Below are positions 36,490-50,451 of a DNA stretch of 64,000 nucleotides, piece by piece; within the stretch, counting starts at the first letter, position 1, and every line of letters starts with the position of its first letter. This stretch comes from Eretmocerus hayati (taxonomy: Eukaryota > Arthropoda > Insecta > Hymenoptera > Aphelinidae): the NCBI GenBank assembly GCA_029851415.1, contig CM056742.1, positions 189,329,344-189,393,343 on the forward strand. Reading direction: 5' to 3'. The notes beneath the pieces were generated by a model. The model was not told the origin of the DNA and made no database searches. It saw nothing but the letters and a program-made list of their open reading frames with translations. Made by a program: the position numbers and the translations under genes.

Positions 36490-39400
36490 ATCGATTCGCC
36501 CAGTCACGCGGGTAATCTGTGCTGTCTAACTCTGAAACTGTGCCAGGTGCGCCCATTCATTGCTCGCCTCTCATTTCTGCCTTGTGTTCGAGCTTGTATG
36601 CTACCTGTACGGGTTTCCAGTGCCAACTACGCGTGAGGCCGGCTTTGTTACGCGATCCAATCGCGCTCGATGCGCATTCCAATCGAACTGGGCCTCATAG
36701 GAGCTATAAGTGTACGTGCACAACGTGGGTAATGTGGAGGTGAGTCCGTCCGAGGGGCACTTTCTTTTCTCTCCCGAGAGAGCATGTAGAGCTAGATGCG
36801 CTCTAAGTCGGTGCAATTAAGGTCAACGGTACATCCGCGAGGCACGTTCACTCTGTATTGGTTTGAGGTGCACCAACACACGTATCTATATCGAGTATTA
36901 ACCAAGTCTGGGAGCCTTCTTTCGAAGCACAGGCAGACTCGAGCGATTGAAAGAAGAATGAGGCTGAGAAAATCGCGAGTGTTGCTAATTGAAGGTTCCA
37001 CATTCGTAGAATGCATGGGAATGGAAACGTTTATCGAGAACCGGTTGCGAAGTTGGTTCGGATGGAGTAGTTTCTTCTCTTTGCATGAATGAACTAAGGG
37101 GCCACTAAGGTCGTGCACTCGAGGTCTGAATTTACTTGTTTCTGATCAGTTTCGTTGAATATATTCATTTGCACATCATTGTGTAGGATCTCATAAAGGA
37201 TCAACAAAATTGTCAAGCATCATGCAGAAAATAGATTATGTGATCTCATAATCACCATGTTACAGCCAAGCTTCCAGCGCAATGCGATGAATTTTGACTG
37301 ACGTTGAGTTGTTTCGGCGGGAGATTCGAGGAAAAATCTCCCAAAATTCGTGTAAATTTGTGATGTAACAATTTTGTCAAGTTCGTGCAAAAGTTCTGTG
37401 AATTTAGAACCAACAAAGTCACACAAGGCAATACTTTACACGAGACACAAAAGTTTATTGTGTGCACTCTTTGTAGTCGAGCCAACCTCTGTCCAACAAA
37501 CGAGACACGATAATACGCTCCCGCACCGAAGAGTCTATGATTCCTCAAACCCCCGACTCTTTTAAAGCTCGCTCACATCGAGATTTACGCGTTACGCGCC
37601 ATGAAGTAAGGGGATAGAGGGAGGGCCATCCATCACGGGGCGCCCAACATGGCTCAGACGACCTTCTTCTCGAGAGCTCCAAACTCCAGCAAGTCGAACA
37701 GCCATGACTGGACTGATCCCGGAGACCGGCTCACGTGAAATTGATACGCGGTGGCGGAGGCGGCAGCGGTGAGATGAACTTGATTCAAAAAGCGATGACT
37801 GGTCAAAAAAAAGTTGCCGATCAGAGATGTCATCGAAACAATTGGATTGTAGAGCCCATCTGGTATTAGGAGGTTCCGTTGAACGTCTAGCTCCGGATGC
37901 ATCTGATCGACACTTTGCAGCATCACAATGATGATCTACTGTAATTTTCGACGACATAGTATTAATGATAACTGTACTCTTTTTGGCCTGATTACCCACA
38001 TGCTTAGCAGAAAGGGCAGTCGTTGATAGTATGGACCGACTCAGGCACAATGGAGCATTAGATGCGCCTCTGAATGATGAGTCCACGACAACAATACACG
38101 TTGGGCAAACGGAATCTCGGAGATAACGGAGCTCGGCCACCTCACAAAAGAACTAAAAGATGGACTTTGTTGAGGCTCAAGAGGACCATTGAGTCATTCA
38201 GATGAATCTTTGGAGAGAGGGAAAATAGCGGATAATTCACGGTGAGATGATGATTTGTCCGAATTCACGACAAGCGGTGAGAAGAAAATCCTACGGTTGA
38301 GTCCCGTGCTATCAGACTGTTTGTGAAGGTGCGGATAATATTTTTGCCTCGTTCATTTGCTGTTCATAATCGAGATCATCTCATTTCTATCAGAAATAAA
38401 AACCTCTTCATCAAATTTTTTAGTCATTGATTGAGAAACAAATTCTAAGCCTTGTGATGAACTAAAGCTGAGACATCGCTGGTAAACCGACATCATTGTT
38501 TCAGACAATTTGAAGGACTTGACTCTTGATCGTTTTCAAATCTGAAATATCCGGAGTCATCACAATGAAAGTCATAGTATTCTACATATAATATTATCGT
38601 CATGCACGATGATACTTTTCGATTTTTCAAATGCTGTATTTCAGAGTTTCAGTGGAAAGATTGGCACACCGCAAGCCTGGTAGCTATGTCATTACCAGTT
38701 TGTTAAACAGCGTTATTCTTGTTTCGCTCCGTTCATTTACAAATCACGAGTTTGAAAAATACGCAGCCCACAGAGGTATAATTGTTATTTGTGGGAATGG
38801 CGGTAAATGAGCAAACGAGTCTCGTCGCGACGTTGTACGCAGAGATACAACTGCGGCGCTCTCGTTGCCGCGACCATTACCGCGTTATTGAATGGCACTC
38901 GGCGCACGCCTGACACACACAGCCAAATACACCGCGAGTTGAATTGCGTACACACGGCATAGGGCTATTGGAATCGATTATTATCGAAATGTTTCTGTGC
39001 TCACGCAGCGAAAACATGGGTATTATGGATATGAGCAAGGAGCGCTTGGACATTTCACCATCGTCCGGTTTCCCAGATATCACGCGTCGAGAGCACATTT
39101 TTTGCATATGCAACAACCGCTTTTCTGTCGGCGTTTTTCTCGTGCAAACCATTTACATATAGAATCTCGTTGCTACAGCCGCCTCGTGTTCGCTCAATTA
39201 GTGCAATTTCTCGCGTCTCGAGGTGACCAACGCGTCACATGTGACCGGTTCAAATAATAAAGGTCACCCTGTGGGAGTAATGTACCCGTGTTTCTCGCGC
39301 GTTTTGACTCACAAAGAAAAACTGAGATGCGAAAAATATTGCCCGAGAAACGCCGCATCCGAACTAATAAATCTCGCGTCTGCAAGAAAAGCAACCCCGC

Positions 39401-40595
39401 CGCAGTGACTCTGATATTGGGAAGACTGAGCAGGATGAGGCTACGTGGTGAGATGTATAACGGATTCGCGAGTGTAGGAGGCACAAGTGGAACGTCTCGT
39501 TCTCAGGCTCACTGAATACGATGCACTCTCTATTGTGTGGTGTCCCCTCTCGAGACTGCAGCGCGATGCTCATTCGGTGCAACCAAGGAAAAGAATACAT
39601 CCAACCGCAATTGCAGCTCTTGAGGCAGGATACAAGGGTATAGATACTGTGCTGATGAGAAGAGCTATTCAGTCTGGTAAAGTGGAGAGCCGTTATAAGT
39701 ACAAGACGTTGACTCTCTGAATCGCATTAACCAGACGACCGACTGATCCTGATCCCTGTAAACCTCAATGATTGTCGGTATGGTTAAGCGGTTCCCGGCG
39801 TCACACAATTCGAAACCAAGTTTCTGATTACGTTGCTCCCGAAAATCGCGTAAGAACTTCCGAGGCAATCATTAACCTTGAACTGCTCTAACTAGGTGGT
39901 TCAATTTGGTTCGGTTGTGGTTTTAGTCTGAAAGGGCAGGAGGAGATCTCGGGTACAATTCAATGCCAGCATGGAGCATGAGGTTCGGCCAACATTGGAA
40001 CATCACAATAAGTCCATCTGGTATCAGTTTTCCATTCCCAACCCCTGTAGGGATTAGTCTACCTCGAGCCGGTTTACTGGGTTGATTCCATCCGATAGAA
40101 AATGACTCATGTGTTGGATTCATCGAAGTTCTTCCCTCAGAGGTTTAACTAGATCCTTCGGGGTGAGAATTCGAATGTCCAAACAAATTGATTCGCAAGT
40201 TCAAAATGAAGGGGTATTTCTGATGATATGTCGCAAAACTTCCCCGAATAATTATTTCAGAAATCAATTCTTGACGCGGTACAGCTCGTGTAGTATATGG
40301 TAGAAACATTTTACACAATCTTCCAGGTACTTGGACAATGTTCAACGCCTCATCTATCGTGGTCGAGATGATGCCAAACTCGCTTTGCGCCCTAATTTAT
40401 TCAAAAGAGATCAATATTTACACGAGAGGTGAACAAGTTCGTCCAGAGGACATGGCTAGTGAAATTTTTGTTTCTCGCGTTGTGCTCGTTACAACCCTAT
40501 ACTCATACTCGAGCGGTGTCTCGACAAACGTGATTCCCAAGGTCCTCTGTACGCGCGGGATGAAAAATGTTGCACGCGTGTAACGACACGGCATA

Positions 40596-40610
40596 TCTCT
40601 CTCTCTCTCT
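40596..40610. repeat. (TC)n microsatellite
   Basis: TCTCTCTCTCTCTCT run. Confidence 0.9.
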
Positions 40611-43600
40611 GGCTGTTTACCCAATCCGGCGATGATTACCATGCACGACACGAAGCTGATTTTCAAGATATACGCGCCAGGAATTGCTGCTACTGCTACC
40701 ACATACGGCTCTGACATGCCAGCAGCAAAATGCAATGAGCGGCTACCGTTTTGCGAGTCTCAAGCATCAGAGGAATGCCATGTATGAGAGGAGAACCCCT
40801 CATCTGCACATTCGCGTCGTCTCTTCTTCGGCAAAGCATACAATGCTGTCCACTGCTCGAAATACAAATTCTTCGCATCCCGAACCACCCACTTCATTCT
40901 GTAAACAACTTCATGATTGGCAAAGATGATGTTACTCTTGCGGTCGTTTACTCAGAGGTTTCTGTGGTGTACCCATGAATTGCACACAATATCTTGCGAC
41001 AATCCAGCCGGAATTTGTAACTTTCATTTTACTCATGTATCGAGGACTGGAGACCGCCAGTTGCCTTTTGCCTACTCAGAAATAGTTGATGTATGGTTTG
41101 CAGATAAGAATTTTAGCGTACGTGGTTGTTAAAGGTGCCATCTCGATTTATCACAGATTTTTGGAGGCTTTTAAGACAAATCGCCTTTAACGGTCTTCGC
41201 GGTACAATCAGGAACACCGATGTCTGAACTGAGATCATGGATTTTTTTGGTCGATTTCACGGGGGAGTCAACCGTTTGTCACAAGGCGTCTCAAGTCCAA
41301 GATTTTTGGAGTATGGAATATTTTGCTGTTATGTTATCAAGGTTTATTGAAAATTGTTTCAAATTTAGAGATATATTTTTATGCATTTTTTCATTCGAAT
41401 GCATATTTTCAAATCAAGAGTACTGTTTCGACAGATTGCAGAGATTCAACAATCCACAATCGAATCCATGTGTCTGAGGATGACATGGGCCCGAGGTGTC
41501 AACATTTCTCCCAAGAGTGAAGTATTTGATATTCCCTATCATAGAAAGTTATCACACATGAGATCTAGAAGACAACGATGCGGGTCGTCTGATGAACATA
41601 TGGCCACGCCATTGCCTTTTTAATTTTCGGAGACAACATTTCTCCATAGTCCCATATCATCGGAAGCATACTCGTTCATCGACAGCTCACGTTTTTATCA
41701 AATTTACCTCTGTCGACTGTTGTTTATCGAAACCCAAGTTCGGATCACGATTTCATGAAAGACATACATTTCACACCGTTAACTGGGCCATAGGACCTCT
41801 GTAAGGACACGAGCTTCAATACTAACGAGTTCATGGATCAAACACGTTGAAATAGGGAAACGAGGCTGATGGAGCACAGTAGTTGTTCTACATTCAACAG
41901 GAATGAGATCGGAATCGAGATGAGTGACGAGTGTAAGAGTCAAGACAAGAAGTAGTCGGGTGCGCTTAATTAAGCGAGGTGCGAGAGACGTGAACCGGAA
42001 CAACGAGAAGTCGATGCGGCACCAGCTCACAGATGCTTTGAAGACCAGACAGAGCAACGCGTTCACTCACTCAGGGGGGCAAGTAAAAAACTTGCCGTGG
42101 GGCACATAAGAGAAGGTAGTCTCTCGAGTGGGACTCGTGAGCTCGCGGGGTCAGGTGCGGGTTCTAGGTCACGGGGCCGTTGCGACGACCGCGGCTATGT
42201 AACAATCACGCGTAATAACGATAATCTCGAGAAATCGCTCCATTGTCAGTCCACTGACCGACATCCGAGTTCCATGACCCTTTGCCGGTTGTTGAGTGCA
42301 ACGTACACGAACGTCCCGGTGATTGTGTGGTCAGCGAGCATAACCAAGTTATCCTGGCTTTCGAGGAACGACGAACAATTTTCTGAGCAATTTTCTGACT
42401 GGTTTACCGTTAGTGACATGATTTCGTCTATTTTCACGAAAATTGGCGAACGGTGATAGTCATCGTTCCCTACGTCACCGATTCCATGCCCAACAATTCA
42501 CGATAGCTACTATTGCTATATCTTTGGACTGTACATTGATAACGAACGAGATTTGTTTGGATAAAATCGCATCCGCCCACAAAAGACCAAACAGCTCTCA
42601 CGATATTCTGTGGTGGCTGAGACCTGACGGCCTGCTATATTCGCATTTGAGCTGGTGGCCAGAGCAGCTGACGGAGTTTGCAAAAAAGAAGTTATCATAT
42701 TTGGGCGTGTTTCGGTGCTTTTGACAAGTATAGCGATCCGCGCCATCTGGTGCCGGACACAAGTGGCCAGTATAACAGAGACCTCCCGACACATGAAATT
42801 GGCCATAAGTCGTCGTGTCGCGGAGCTCATCATGCATATTCATGCAAGAGGCAACAGCAGTTTCGTCTCGGGTCATCGACTGCATGCGTAGTTCCAATAT
42901 GTTGGCAAGCGACGACGACGCCTGCAAGGCCAGCTCTTTCCATAGCCGAGGCCAGAGGCTGCCAGTCATCCCGTACGTAATTACGAGGCAGCGACTGACG
43001 CCTGCCATGAAAGCCAGTACTAGTTGACGGGATGATACAGAAGCGAGGGGATGTTCGCTGGGCCGATGTCCTGCTGGTCTGCGTAAATCTGGTCTTGGTC
43101 GTAGTGGCTCCTGAGCGGAGCCGATTTACCGCTCAATATTGGATGTTTGACCCTCTGTGCTGTCCCTCGCTCTCGCGCAGCTTATTGCTTCCAAAATTCA
43201 TCCCTCACGCAGCGATGGCTCGCGTAATTAATCGACCCTCGAGACAGGAGATGCGTTACACGGTGCCAAGAGATTCTTTGGTAACTGAAAATTTTCGAAA
43301 TCACAGTGGATGGGGTCCGGATACAGCAGATCGAGAAATTCAAGTCGCTGGGGGTCAAGCTGAGTCTGATTTTCAATATTGTGCTCAGCCGAGCCATTCT
43401 CAATCGCGGAAGGGGTGGTGGGAGGCAGAGTTGCGAACGAGGTGAAGCAGTACTGAAGATGGTCGTGTTTGAGTAGAGATAATGAAAGAAGAGGCAAACA
43501 ACCCTCGAGGCATTGTTGGCTTAATTAGTTTCCTCAAGCAGTACCACAACAAATTCGAGACCGCTATCGACAGCTTTCCCGGCTCTTTGACCGCAGCCAT

Positions 43601-46563
43601 CATAATTTTGCGCTCACGTAATCCCGCCTCACTGGTTGCTCTTCGTGCAGATGGGTTTCTGCCATGTTTTACAAAATGGCAAGGGTTTCAGCTCTGTTGA
43701 ATTCAAACATCCCCGCAGCAAGAACTGACTTCTCGTGAACTGAGTTCCAAAGAGATTGGTGGAAATGAGATACTTGTAAGATTGCAAATACATTATTGGA
43801 CAACGAGCCAGCAATCGACCATATCGATTCGAACTGCTCGTAGTCACTGCCCAGTGTCCCGTCTGGAATTGAAGACTCGAAAAATGTTGAGAATTTTGCT
43901 CAAAACACAAGAAAAATGATTTTTTTACCCACAATGAACGTAGAAGATCATGACCACTCAACAAGAGGAACGATTCATGCTGATTTACTCGAGAATACTT
44001 CGTCATTGAGAGTAAATCCCTGATTACTCAAATTTTCAGTCTTAAATTGTTGAACAATCTTTTCGTGTCTAAAAAAACACATCTACCGTCCTCAGTCGAT
44101 ATGTTCTTTCAGCTCGATGTATGAGAATTCATGAAGAAATTCTTGAAGGACATATGCAGAAGACTTCGTTGACAGGCTCAGCGAGAATGACTACTACAAA
44201 TACGAGAGGAGTGCTTGGGCAAAGTCTGGACGGTGCGAAATCACACATTTTCGCGTGCAGCTCTTCCATTATCGACAGGCACATCGCCGTTCCACCACTT
44301 AGCACTCTCAGCAGTCAACTCAAGAACTGATGTTAATTTCGGGATACACATTAGCACCGTGCGCCAATTCACAAAAGGGTGTTAATATCGAGGAAGCAGT
44401 GCGGAAGATTGTATCGTCGATTCGGCGGTATTCGATGATTTCACCTCCATAATATATTATCGTCATTTTGCAGAGCGTCTTTCACAACGTAAACCATCAT
44501 TTTGATTGCAAGAAACCATATTACAGTGCTGCATAATCATCATTATGGACATCGGGATCACTATTAAGTATTCATTTTTCTCAGCATCATTCCGAAGTTG
44601 GATATTACGCCAGATTGAGCGTGGATATAATGAGCTATCGCATCCGGCGATCGACAAATGTGTCAACTCAAGTATAGAGCCACTAATTATTGCGGCATGC
44701 AAAAATCCCGTGATCGTCGCAGAAATAGCAAGTGCCGAGAAGCAAGAAACCTGGTCGAGCAAATACTTATTCTCGAAGAGCATGATTTGGTGAAAATATC
44801 GATTCGCAATCAGCCGTGCACTGATAGATGAGGCTTCAATTTGTCTTCGTGGATCGTGAGATAGTGTCAGAACAGGGTTTCTACTCGCCTCAAAAGTCTC
44901 AAATGATTTTCCTTTGAAAAAGTATTCTGAGAAAATCCTCAAAATACTTATTCATCTTTCATATCGTGCAAAATCCTTGAATACGGTCATATTCTCAAAT
45001 GACCTTTGAAATTATTGTACTCGACTTAGAGAGGCATCCCCGGGCTCATAGGCTCAATTCGAAAAATTGATGTTCATCGCCTCTTGAAAAATCCGCGCGT
45101 CACAAAACGTGGGATCCACACCGATTCGAGTTGACAATTTACCTCGAATCGATAATCTTCGTTCATTCATCATTTTTTGTTTCACTAAATGAATGATGAT
45201 TAACGGGATGATCAAAACTCGTTAGTTGTTATTTTATCGAACAAGAAACCAAGACCCTACGTAGGTTTATGCAAAACAAGGATTGCTGTAAGGCTCGCAC
45301 CAAAATCCTTGAAATTCACTTATTTGACTCCACAAAAACGTGCGAAATTCTTGAAATTGACCCGAAAATTCGGGTAGAAACCCTGAGCAGCACAAGTGTT
45401 CTTCGAGAAGATGCGCGATAGTGAAGCCATTCAGATTTCAATTTCCCTCATCTCCGTCAAGTATCTTGAACAATGATGACTTGAAGCGACGATGCTACGG
45501 AGAACTTGATTATTCTTGCGACAGTTGCTGGATTTCATACTCAAATTCAAGTCTCACGTCTTTTCATTGGAATTTGGTCACGTGGAGCGTGTCAAAAGAG
45601 ACTCTCAAAGACTTCAGAGTATTCTCACTGCGTGTGCAAGTACTGGATTTCCAAAATCAAGTTAACTCGTGCCAAAAGTAATTGGATCACGAGAACAACT
45701 GTCGCGTTACAATTGGCACTCGTAGCTCAAAAATTCGCTCAGCTTGCACTGCAATTTTGGCTGTCAATTCACACACTGCGGCGCGATGATTCTGCGCGGG
45801 AGGTTGTCACTCGTCTGCTCATACGCTAACTCGATTCATCGAGCAAGGGCTTCGACGTCAAGCTGCGAGCATCACAGTCATGCAGATGTTCGAGGGCCGT
45901 TGACATTGAAAAGCGCGACGGATTCAGCGCATGCTTGAGAGCTACTTACGGCATTCAATGGAGACATCGATGGATTGAGATTGACTATAGTAGCAATTGA
46001 AGCTCGCGGAGGCACACTTTATTAGCCGCGATCAGTGTATGCTCGTTGAGAGGCTCTGGTTAATTTGCAAAGGTCAGCAGATGGTTATCCTTTGGTAGAA
46101 TTGAGCATGAGTCAAAAGCCAATTTGAAGTTCATCATGAGCTATACTTAATCCACGTATGCATCATTATGCAGGAATCGAGGAAAATTAAAATTGAAGAA
46201 TTTGGTAAATTTTTCAAAAGAATCTTCGGCACCAATGGATTCCAACGTCAATATGAATTCATCAACATAATTGTTACAAGTGTCGATGCGGTTGGTGACA
46301 ACTCTCCCGCAAGTTTTTGCACACACCTGATGTATGGATTCCAAGTTATATTGATTGGACTGATTGATAGTTTTTGATCACTCGAGTTAGGGTACACAAA
46401 CTGTACTCAAAGTCTTATCAAAATAATTCTATATCACCGCTCCTCCTCGCGTTTCATCCGAATCTCATCAGCCACGAAAATCTTCAGTCAAGATCTCAAA
46501 TCGGTATCCAAACCAAAAGTTAGAGACTACTCTCATCTCAGGAAGTGGAACAAAAAAACTCAC

Positions 46564-46642
46564 CTGAAGGTCCACCAAATATTGAAGCACATAGTGTTGA
46601 GCCAGAAGAACGTTGCAAGGAAGAAGAAATGCGCCAGGATCG
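46564..46642 (-). CDS. Internal exon of a Methuselah-like (class B) GPCR, TM3 segment
   Basis: On the minus strand a TACTAAC branch point (46665-46671), a pyrimidine tract and CAG precede a 79-nt open exon that ends at a CAG|GTGAGT donor. It starts with two bases of a split codon and ends with two (AG), and encodes [25 protein letters not shown]. The hydrophobic run followed by FFWLN.MCF.IWWTF is the signature of transmembrane helix 3 and the start of intracellular loop 2 in the insect Methuselah/Mth-like receptor family, plasma-membrane receptors related to secretin-type GPCRs. [11 protein letters not shown] recalls the Mth-like 1 branch more than Drosophila Mth itself, but that is from memory, so no symbol is given. 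The exons for the ectodomain, TM1-2 and TM4-7 are not in the immediate surroundings. The family call is strong because the splice signals, reading frame and peptide agree; orthology is open. Confidence 0.88.
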
Positions 46643-46664
46643 CTGAAACAGAGAAATGTAGAAA

Positions 46665-46671
46665 GTTAGTA
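46665..46671 (-). other. Branch-point motif of the TM3 exon
   Basis: TACTAAC on the minus strand, about 20 nt from the acceptor AG with the pyrimidine tract TTTCTACATTTCTCTGTTTC between. Confidence 0.7.
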
Positions 46672-47065
46672 TGAGAGACTACCTCGAAAAGATCTCATCA
46701 TGGTACATTTTTCCAAATATAGTCTCTAATCAATAGGACTGTGAAATATCTCAGTCATATTGTATTCGTAACGACGGAATAGAGAGAGTATGGGTCATAC
46801 TAAAAATTTTCGATCTCTACGATGAGGTCAAAGTCAAGTTTTTATTATTTGTTCGTTGATGATTCAGTTGGAGAAATTGCAGAGTGCCATCACTGTGATT
46901 TTTCCGTCGGAACACTAAGAACAGTTTTGCTGTAATCACAAAATTATGAGTTCAATACAAGTGAGAGCGTGTGATATGATCACAGTTCAGAATAAAATTT
47001 ATGTAGCAGCGCAAATTATGTGAATATCGGATGTTACTTTTAGAGCAGAGTACAACATAAGTACT

Positions 47066-47091
47066 CTCAGATCCACGGCAGTGGATCTGAG
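47066..47091. repeat. 11-bp perfect hairpin with GGCA loop
   Basis: CTCAGATCCAC-GGCA-GTGGATCTGAG. It lies about 420 nt upstream of the TM3 exon in the receptor's intron. Function unknown. Confidence 0.8.
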
Positions 47092-47099
47092 ATTCACAA

Positions 47100-50000
47100 T
47101 GATTAGAGTGAAGGAAAAAGGAAAAACGTATCTTTTTTCTTCATCGCAAACTCGCTCGTGGCTTATACATGGCGAGTCTGCATAGCAGCACAGTCGAGAA
47201 TATTTTTGGGTACGACGACGCCACCCCCGGTATTACTCATCGCGGCAGTGTTGTACAGGGCTGGCATGGCGCGCGGGTCGGGAAACTGATGCGAAGGCTC
47301 ACTCTGGCGAAGTTGCTCAACGTTTTGAGCGCATTTTCACTCCCGAGTTTTCCAGGAAGCAAAAAATAATTAAATTTCCGAAACTAATTACAGCTCGTTG
47401 CAATTACACGGGCGCCACCGCGGCGCGAAACATTATCACGGTCTCACTCCGGGATGACCCGGGCGCACCTTTTTCGTTCCCCGAGTTTTTCTCTCTCAAT
47501 AAGCCCTTCGTCGAGCTTTGACCGGACGTGACCGGACCTCACGCAGCCACACACCATCAGAGCTTTTCTACATTCTGGTGCCGCGGCTCGATTGGGAGGA
47601 TTTTTCGATTTCCTGAGACGTCAAGATTCAGCCTTGGCTCTGACCTTCGAGGGCAAGTTGGCTGGAGTGAATTTGGTGTTGCGGGTCCAGGAAAGGGTGT
47701 ATCTCTCGACTCGAGTTGAAATTGAAAGTCTCGGCGTGCAGAGCTGGGTAGAGAGTGACCCTCTGTTATGGACTAATTCAATGTTCTTCCACTCCACGCC
47801 AGCCCCAAACGGACTTTCCGTGCTACGCGAATGGCGAAATTTCATCAGCACAGCTATTAGCACACTCTTGCAGGGATATGAAAAGGGTATGCAAAGAGCC
47901 AGCATAACAAGGTTAGCGGGATTACATTTCAGAATGTAAATAGATGGGCTAACAGATCATGACAGAGTGGTGCACTCTTCATTTGGGACGATGGTCGGAT
48001 CATTCTCAAAATGTAATTATGATCTCAGGACCGTTGAAGAACACTCATCTGCATTTCAAAAATTTTGAGCATTGTTCGATAATACGATGACAGCACGCCA
48101 CAGTTGTGACTAATCAGTGCATGAAAGAAATATATGTCTGTACACTGAAAAAAAATACGTTACAGATGGATTCTAAATATAATTTTCGTATAAAGTGTCA
48201 GAGGGTTTGGGAAGCCGTTAGAATACTCCTCTCATCATCTATGTCAGAGAACTTTTGAAGAAATTTCAGAACTTATGTAAGTGTGTTTGAATGTATCTCC
48301 TGACACGAGAGAATGAATCGAATTACAAAATTTCCAAAGTCATTTAGTGAACTGTCGTCCATTGTAGAGTGAGTTGGAACAATTCATTACTGAGCTAGGG
48401 ATGTAATTTGTCAGTGAGTTGCCGATCTTAGTGCAGAAATTCCTATGACTCGAGGCACAAGCAAAGATTTCGCGAGACCACTCGAGTATGATAGGATTGA
48501 TGCCGACGCGGATGCAGGCTTCGCGGGGGATCTCCGGGTAGAAGCGAGAATCTTCCCCTCTCTTGAGAAGCGGAACGGGAGAAAGACACGGGGCATAAAT
48601 CGCGTCGAGAGTCGCTCTGTAGAGTCACCGGAGAACTTGCTTTCTGAGACTTTGTATTGGACTCCTCGTGCGTTCGGTGTTCCACGGGGTGCCATGAAAC
48701 GACGACGCTTGGGTTACTCGTGATATCATCCACCCCTTGGTATATTATTGCTTCGCAACCCCCGCGAATGTATACAGCTGGTCGCCACGATACGCGACTT
48801 GCTTCGTCGTCGTTCGCCACCCCAATTGTGTATTATATCATCGGAGCAGTCGGCCTGTGGGGTATGGGGTATCGCTTTATGTCTGTCAGTGTGTAAGAAT
48901 TGTGGTGTAAGGTTGTCTAGGACAACGACCACGGGCAAATCATCTCCAAAGCATGAAGGCCTACGAGCGCTTGGGTGATTCTATGTTTACCACCGCACCA
49001 ACACCGAGGATAGCTCAAAGTTTGCGGAACCGACCCCAATTTATCTGAGAAGAGAAGCGAGCCCAAGATACTGTTTTCAGCTCTTCATCAAGTTGCAGAA
49101 TCGTTTGCGTTTGAACTGGAGAGCTGATGTTTGCTCTCTACGCGCGACATTCGAGTACACTCGCAACTCAATCCACTGGTTGTTTCTGATCTGCCATCGT
49201 AGAGCGAGACCGTAGCAAAAGTTGTGGCACGAGGCACCGCGTGCTGAATAGATTTTGGTGGGTTTCATGCTTCGGTGATTACTCTTTTCGTAAGTTCGCA
49301 GAACAATTCATGATGAGCAAATACGCACTTCCGCTATTCAATTTTAGTCCGATCTCTCTGATAGAGAATGTCATAAATCAGATCCTCACACTTGCGATGC
49401 ATCGCACCAGATTGGGCCTACATGGAACGCTCGTCGTATAAGTTATTGGATTGGGTGGATCCACTAGATATCACTCATTTCCTAGGGATTTCTTTCAAAT
49501 TATCACAAAATTCAGCCCATCCATTGTTTCTCTGTTTTCTTCCTACGTTTGATATTAGTTCATGCCGTGACCCGAACTTCCTCTCTGATTTTGGATCGCA
49601 CTAAATCCGAATCTCCTGAGTCGACGATTTTCGATTCAATGGCACTGGCTTGACTAGCGAAACAAACAATCTACTATGCTTTACCATTAAATTAATCTCA
49701 AGAAGCAGCAATGGGGTGCGTATCGACGGGCACGGGGATTTGCTCAGTTAATCTTGTCGGTTACAAAAAAGAGGATGAAAAAGGTCTCCCCCTTGCATTG
49801 GGGAAGCTTTGGGGCGTTACATCAAGTTCAATGTCGTCCGAAGCTCATCAGATTCGCTCGATTTATCACGAATGCAACGACTATTAATCAATGCTCAGCA
49901 GTCGAGGCACTTCTCAGAGATACACCCATCGGAAGACAACGAATTCGCGCAATTCTTGGCTCCCTCATTTCGCCCCTCTTCCATCGAGTCAATGCGATAT

Positions 50001-50451
50001 ATGCGCGGTGGTGTTGCCATAGCCCCAACTGCTGCTTTTCTGTTGATGCCATTATGAACACGAGGCGCTCCACCAGCGGAGTTTTTAAACGAGGGTGAAA
50101 TTTTGAGCCTCGCGACGGATGGTCTGGAAGAGCTGAGTCGCGTGAGTTTGAGAAATTTCATGGGCAACAAAAGAAGCTAGTAAATCTACAATCGACGGAC
50201 AGCCAAATCGACATTTGGAAAGAGATCCTGCTCTGTTAAGGTGGCTCGCGCAGATTTCAACAAAACTGGGAATGGGTCTAAAAGTAATTGAAAATCGTAG
50301 ATAAATTCATGAGAAATCATAATCCGCCAAGAAAAGGGGGGGTTGCCAGCGAAAATCGAGAGAAAAATCATTTGAAAGAAAAAATCCTTATACATGTATT
50401 CTTATGGGAACGGCGAGTATAAACGAGACCACGCGCAAACTAAATCCTTAC
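47100..50451. other. No gene seen
   Basis: Intron-like. A TACACTGAAAAAAAATA sequence at 48150 resembles a solitary Tc1/mariner-type end without a partner. CpG-rich frames at 47592-47939 and 48443-48820 conflict across strands. Confidence 0.5.

Larger units (their letters stand above)
1..46563 (-). other. Putative giant intron downstream of the TM3 exon
   Basis: From the GTGAGT donor at 46563 leftwards no minus-strand exon encoding the rest of the receptor (the YAWG-type TM4 motif, the CWF loop, TM6-7) was found by eye, so the 3' exons probably lie left of base 1. The stretch holds transposon relics, microsatellites and two juxtaposed 3'/5' splice sites on the gene's strand (29989/29990 and 10264/10265), which fits a very long intron removed in steps. 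An exon without a recognised motif could have been missed, and nested genes on either strand cannot be excluded. Confidence 0.6.
33055..46563. other. No gene seen
   Basis: Between the palindrome and the TM3 exon lie only intron-like sequence, a few G- or CT-rich simple repeats and CpG-rich patches (34000-34500, 37600-38110, 42900-43200) whose open frames conflict with one another. A 159-aa frame at 44463-44942 (minus) has hydrophobic stretches but no recognised family signature. Confidence 0.5.

Noticed and set aside
44463..44942. 159-aa minus-strand frame with hydrophobic stretches, considered as an odorant-receptor fragment
   Set aside because: No conserved OR motif and no splice sites in phase; hydrophobicity alone is not enough.
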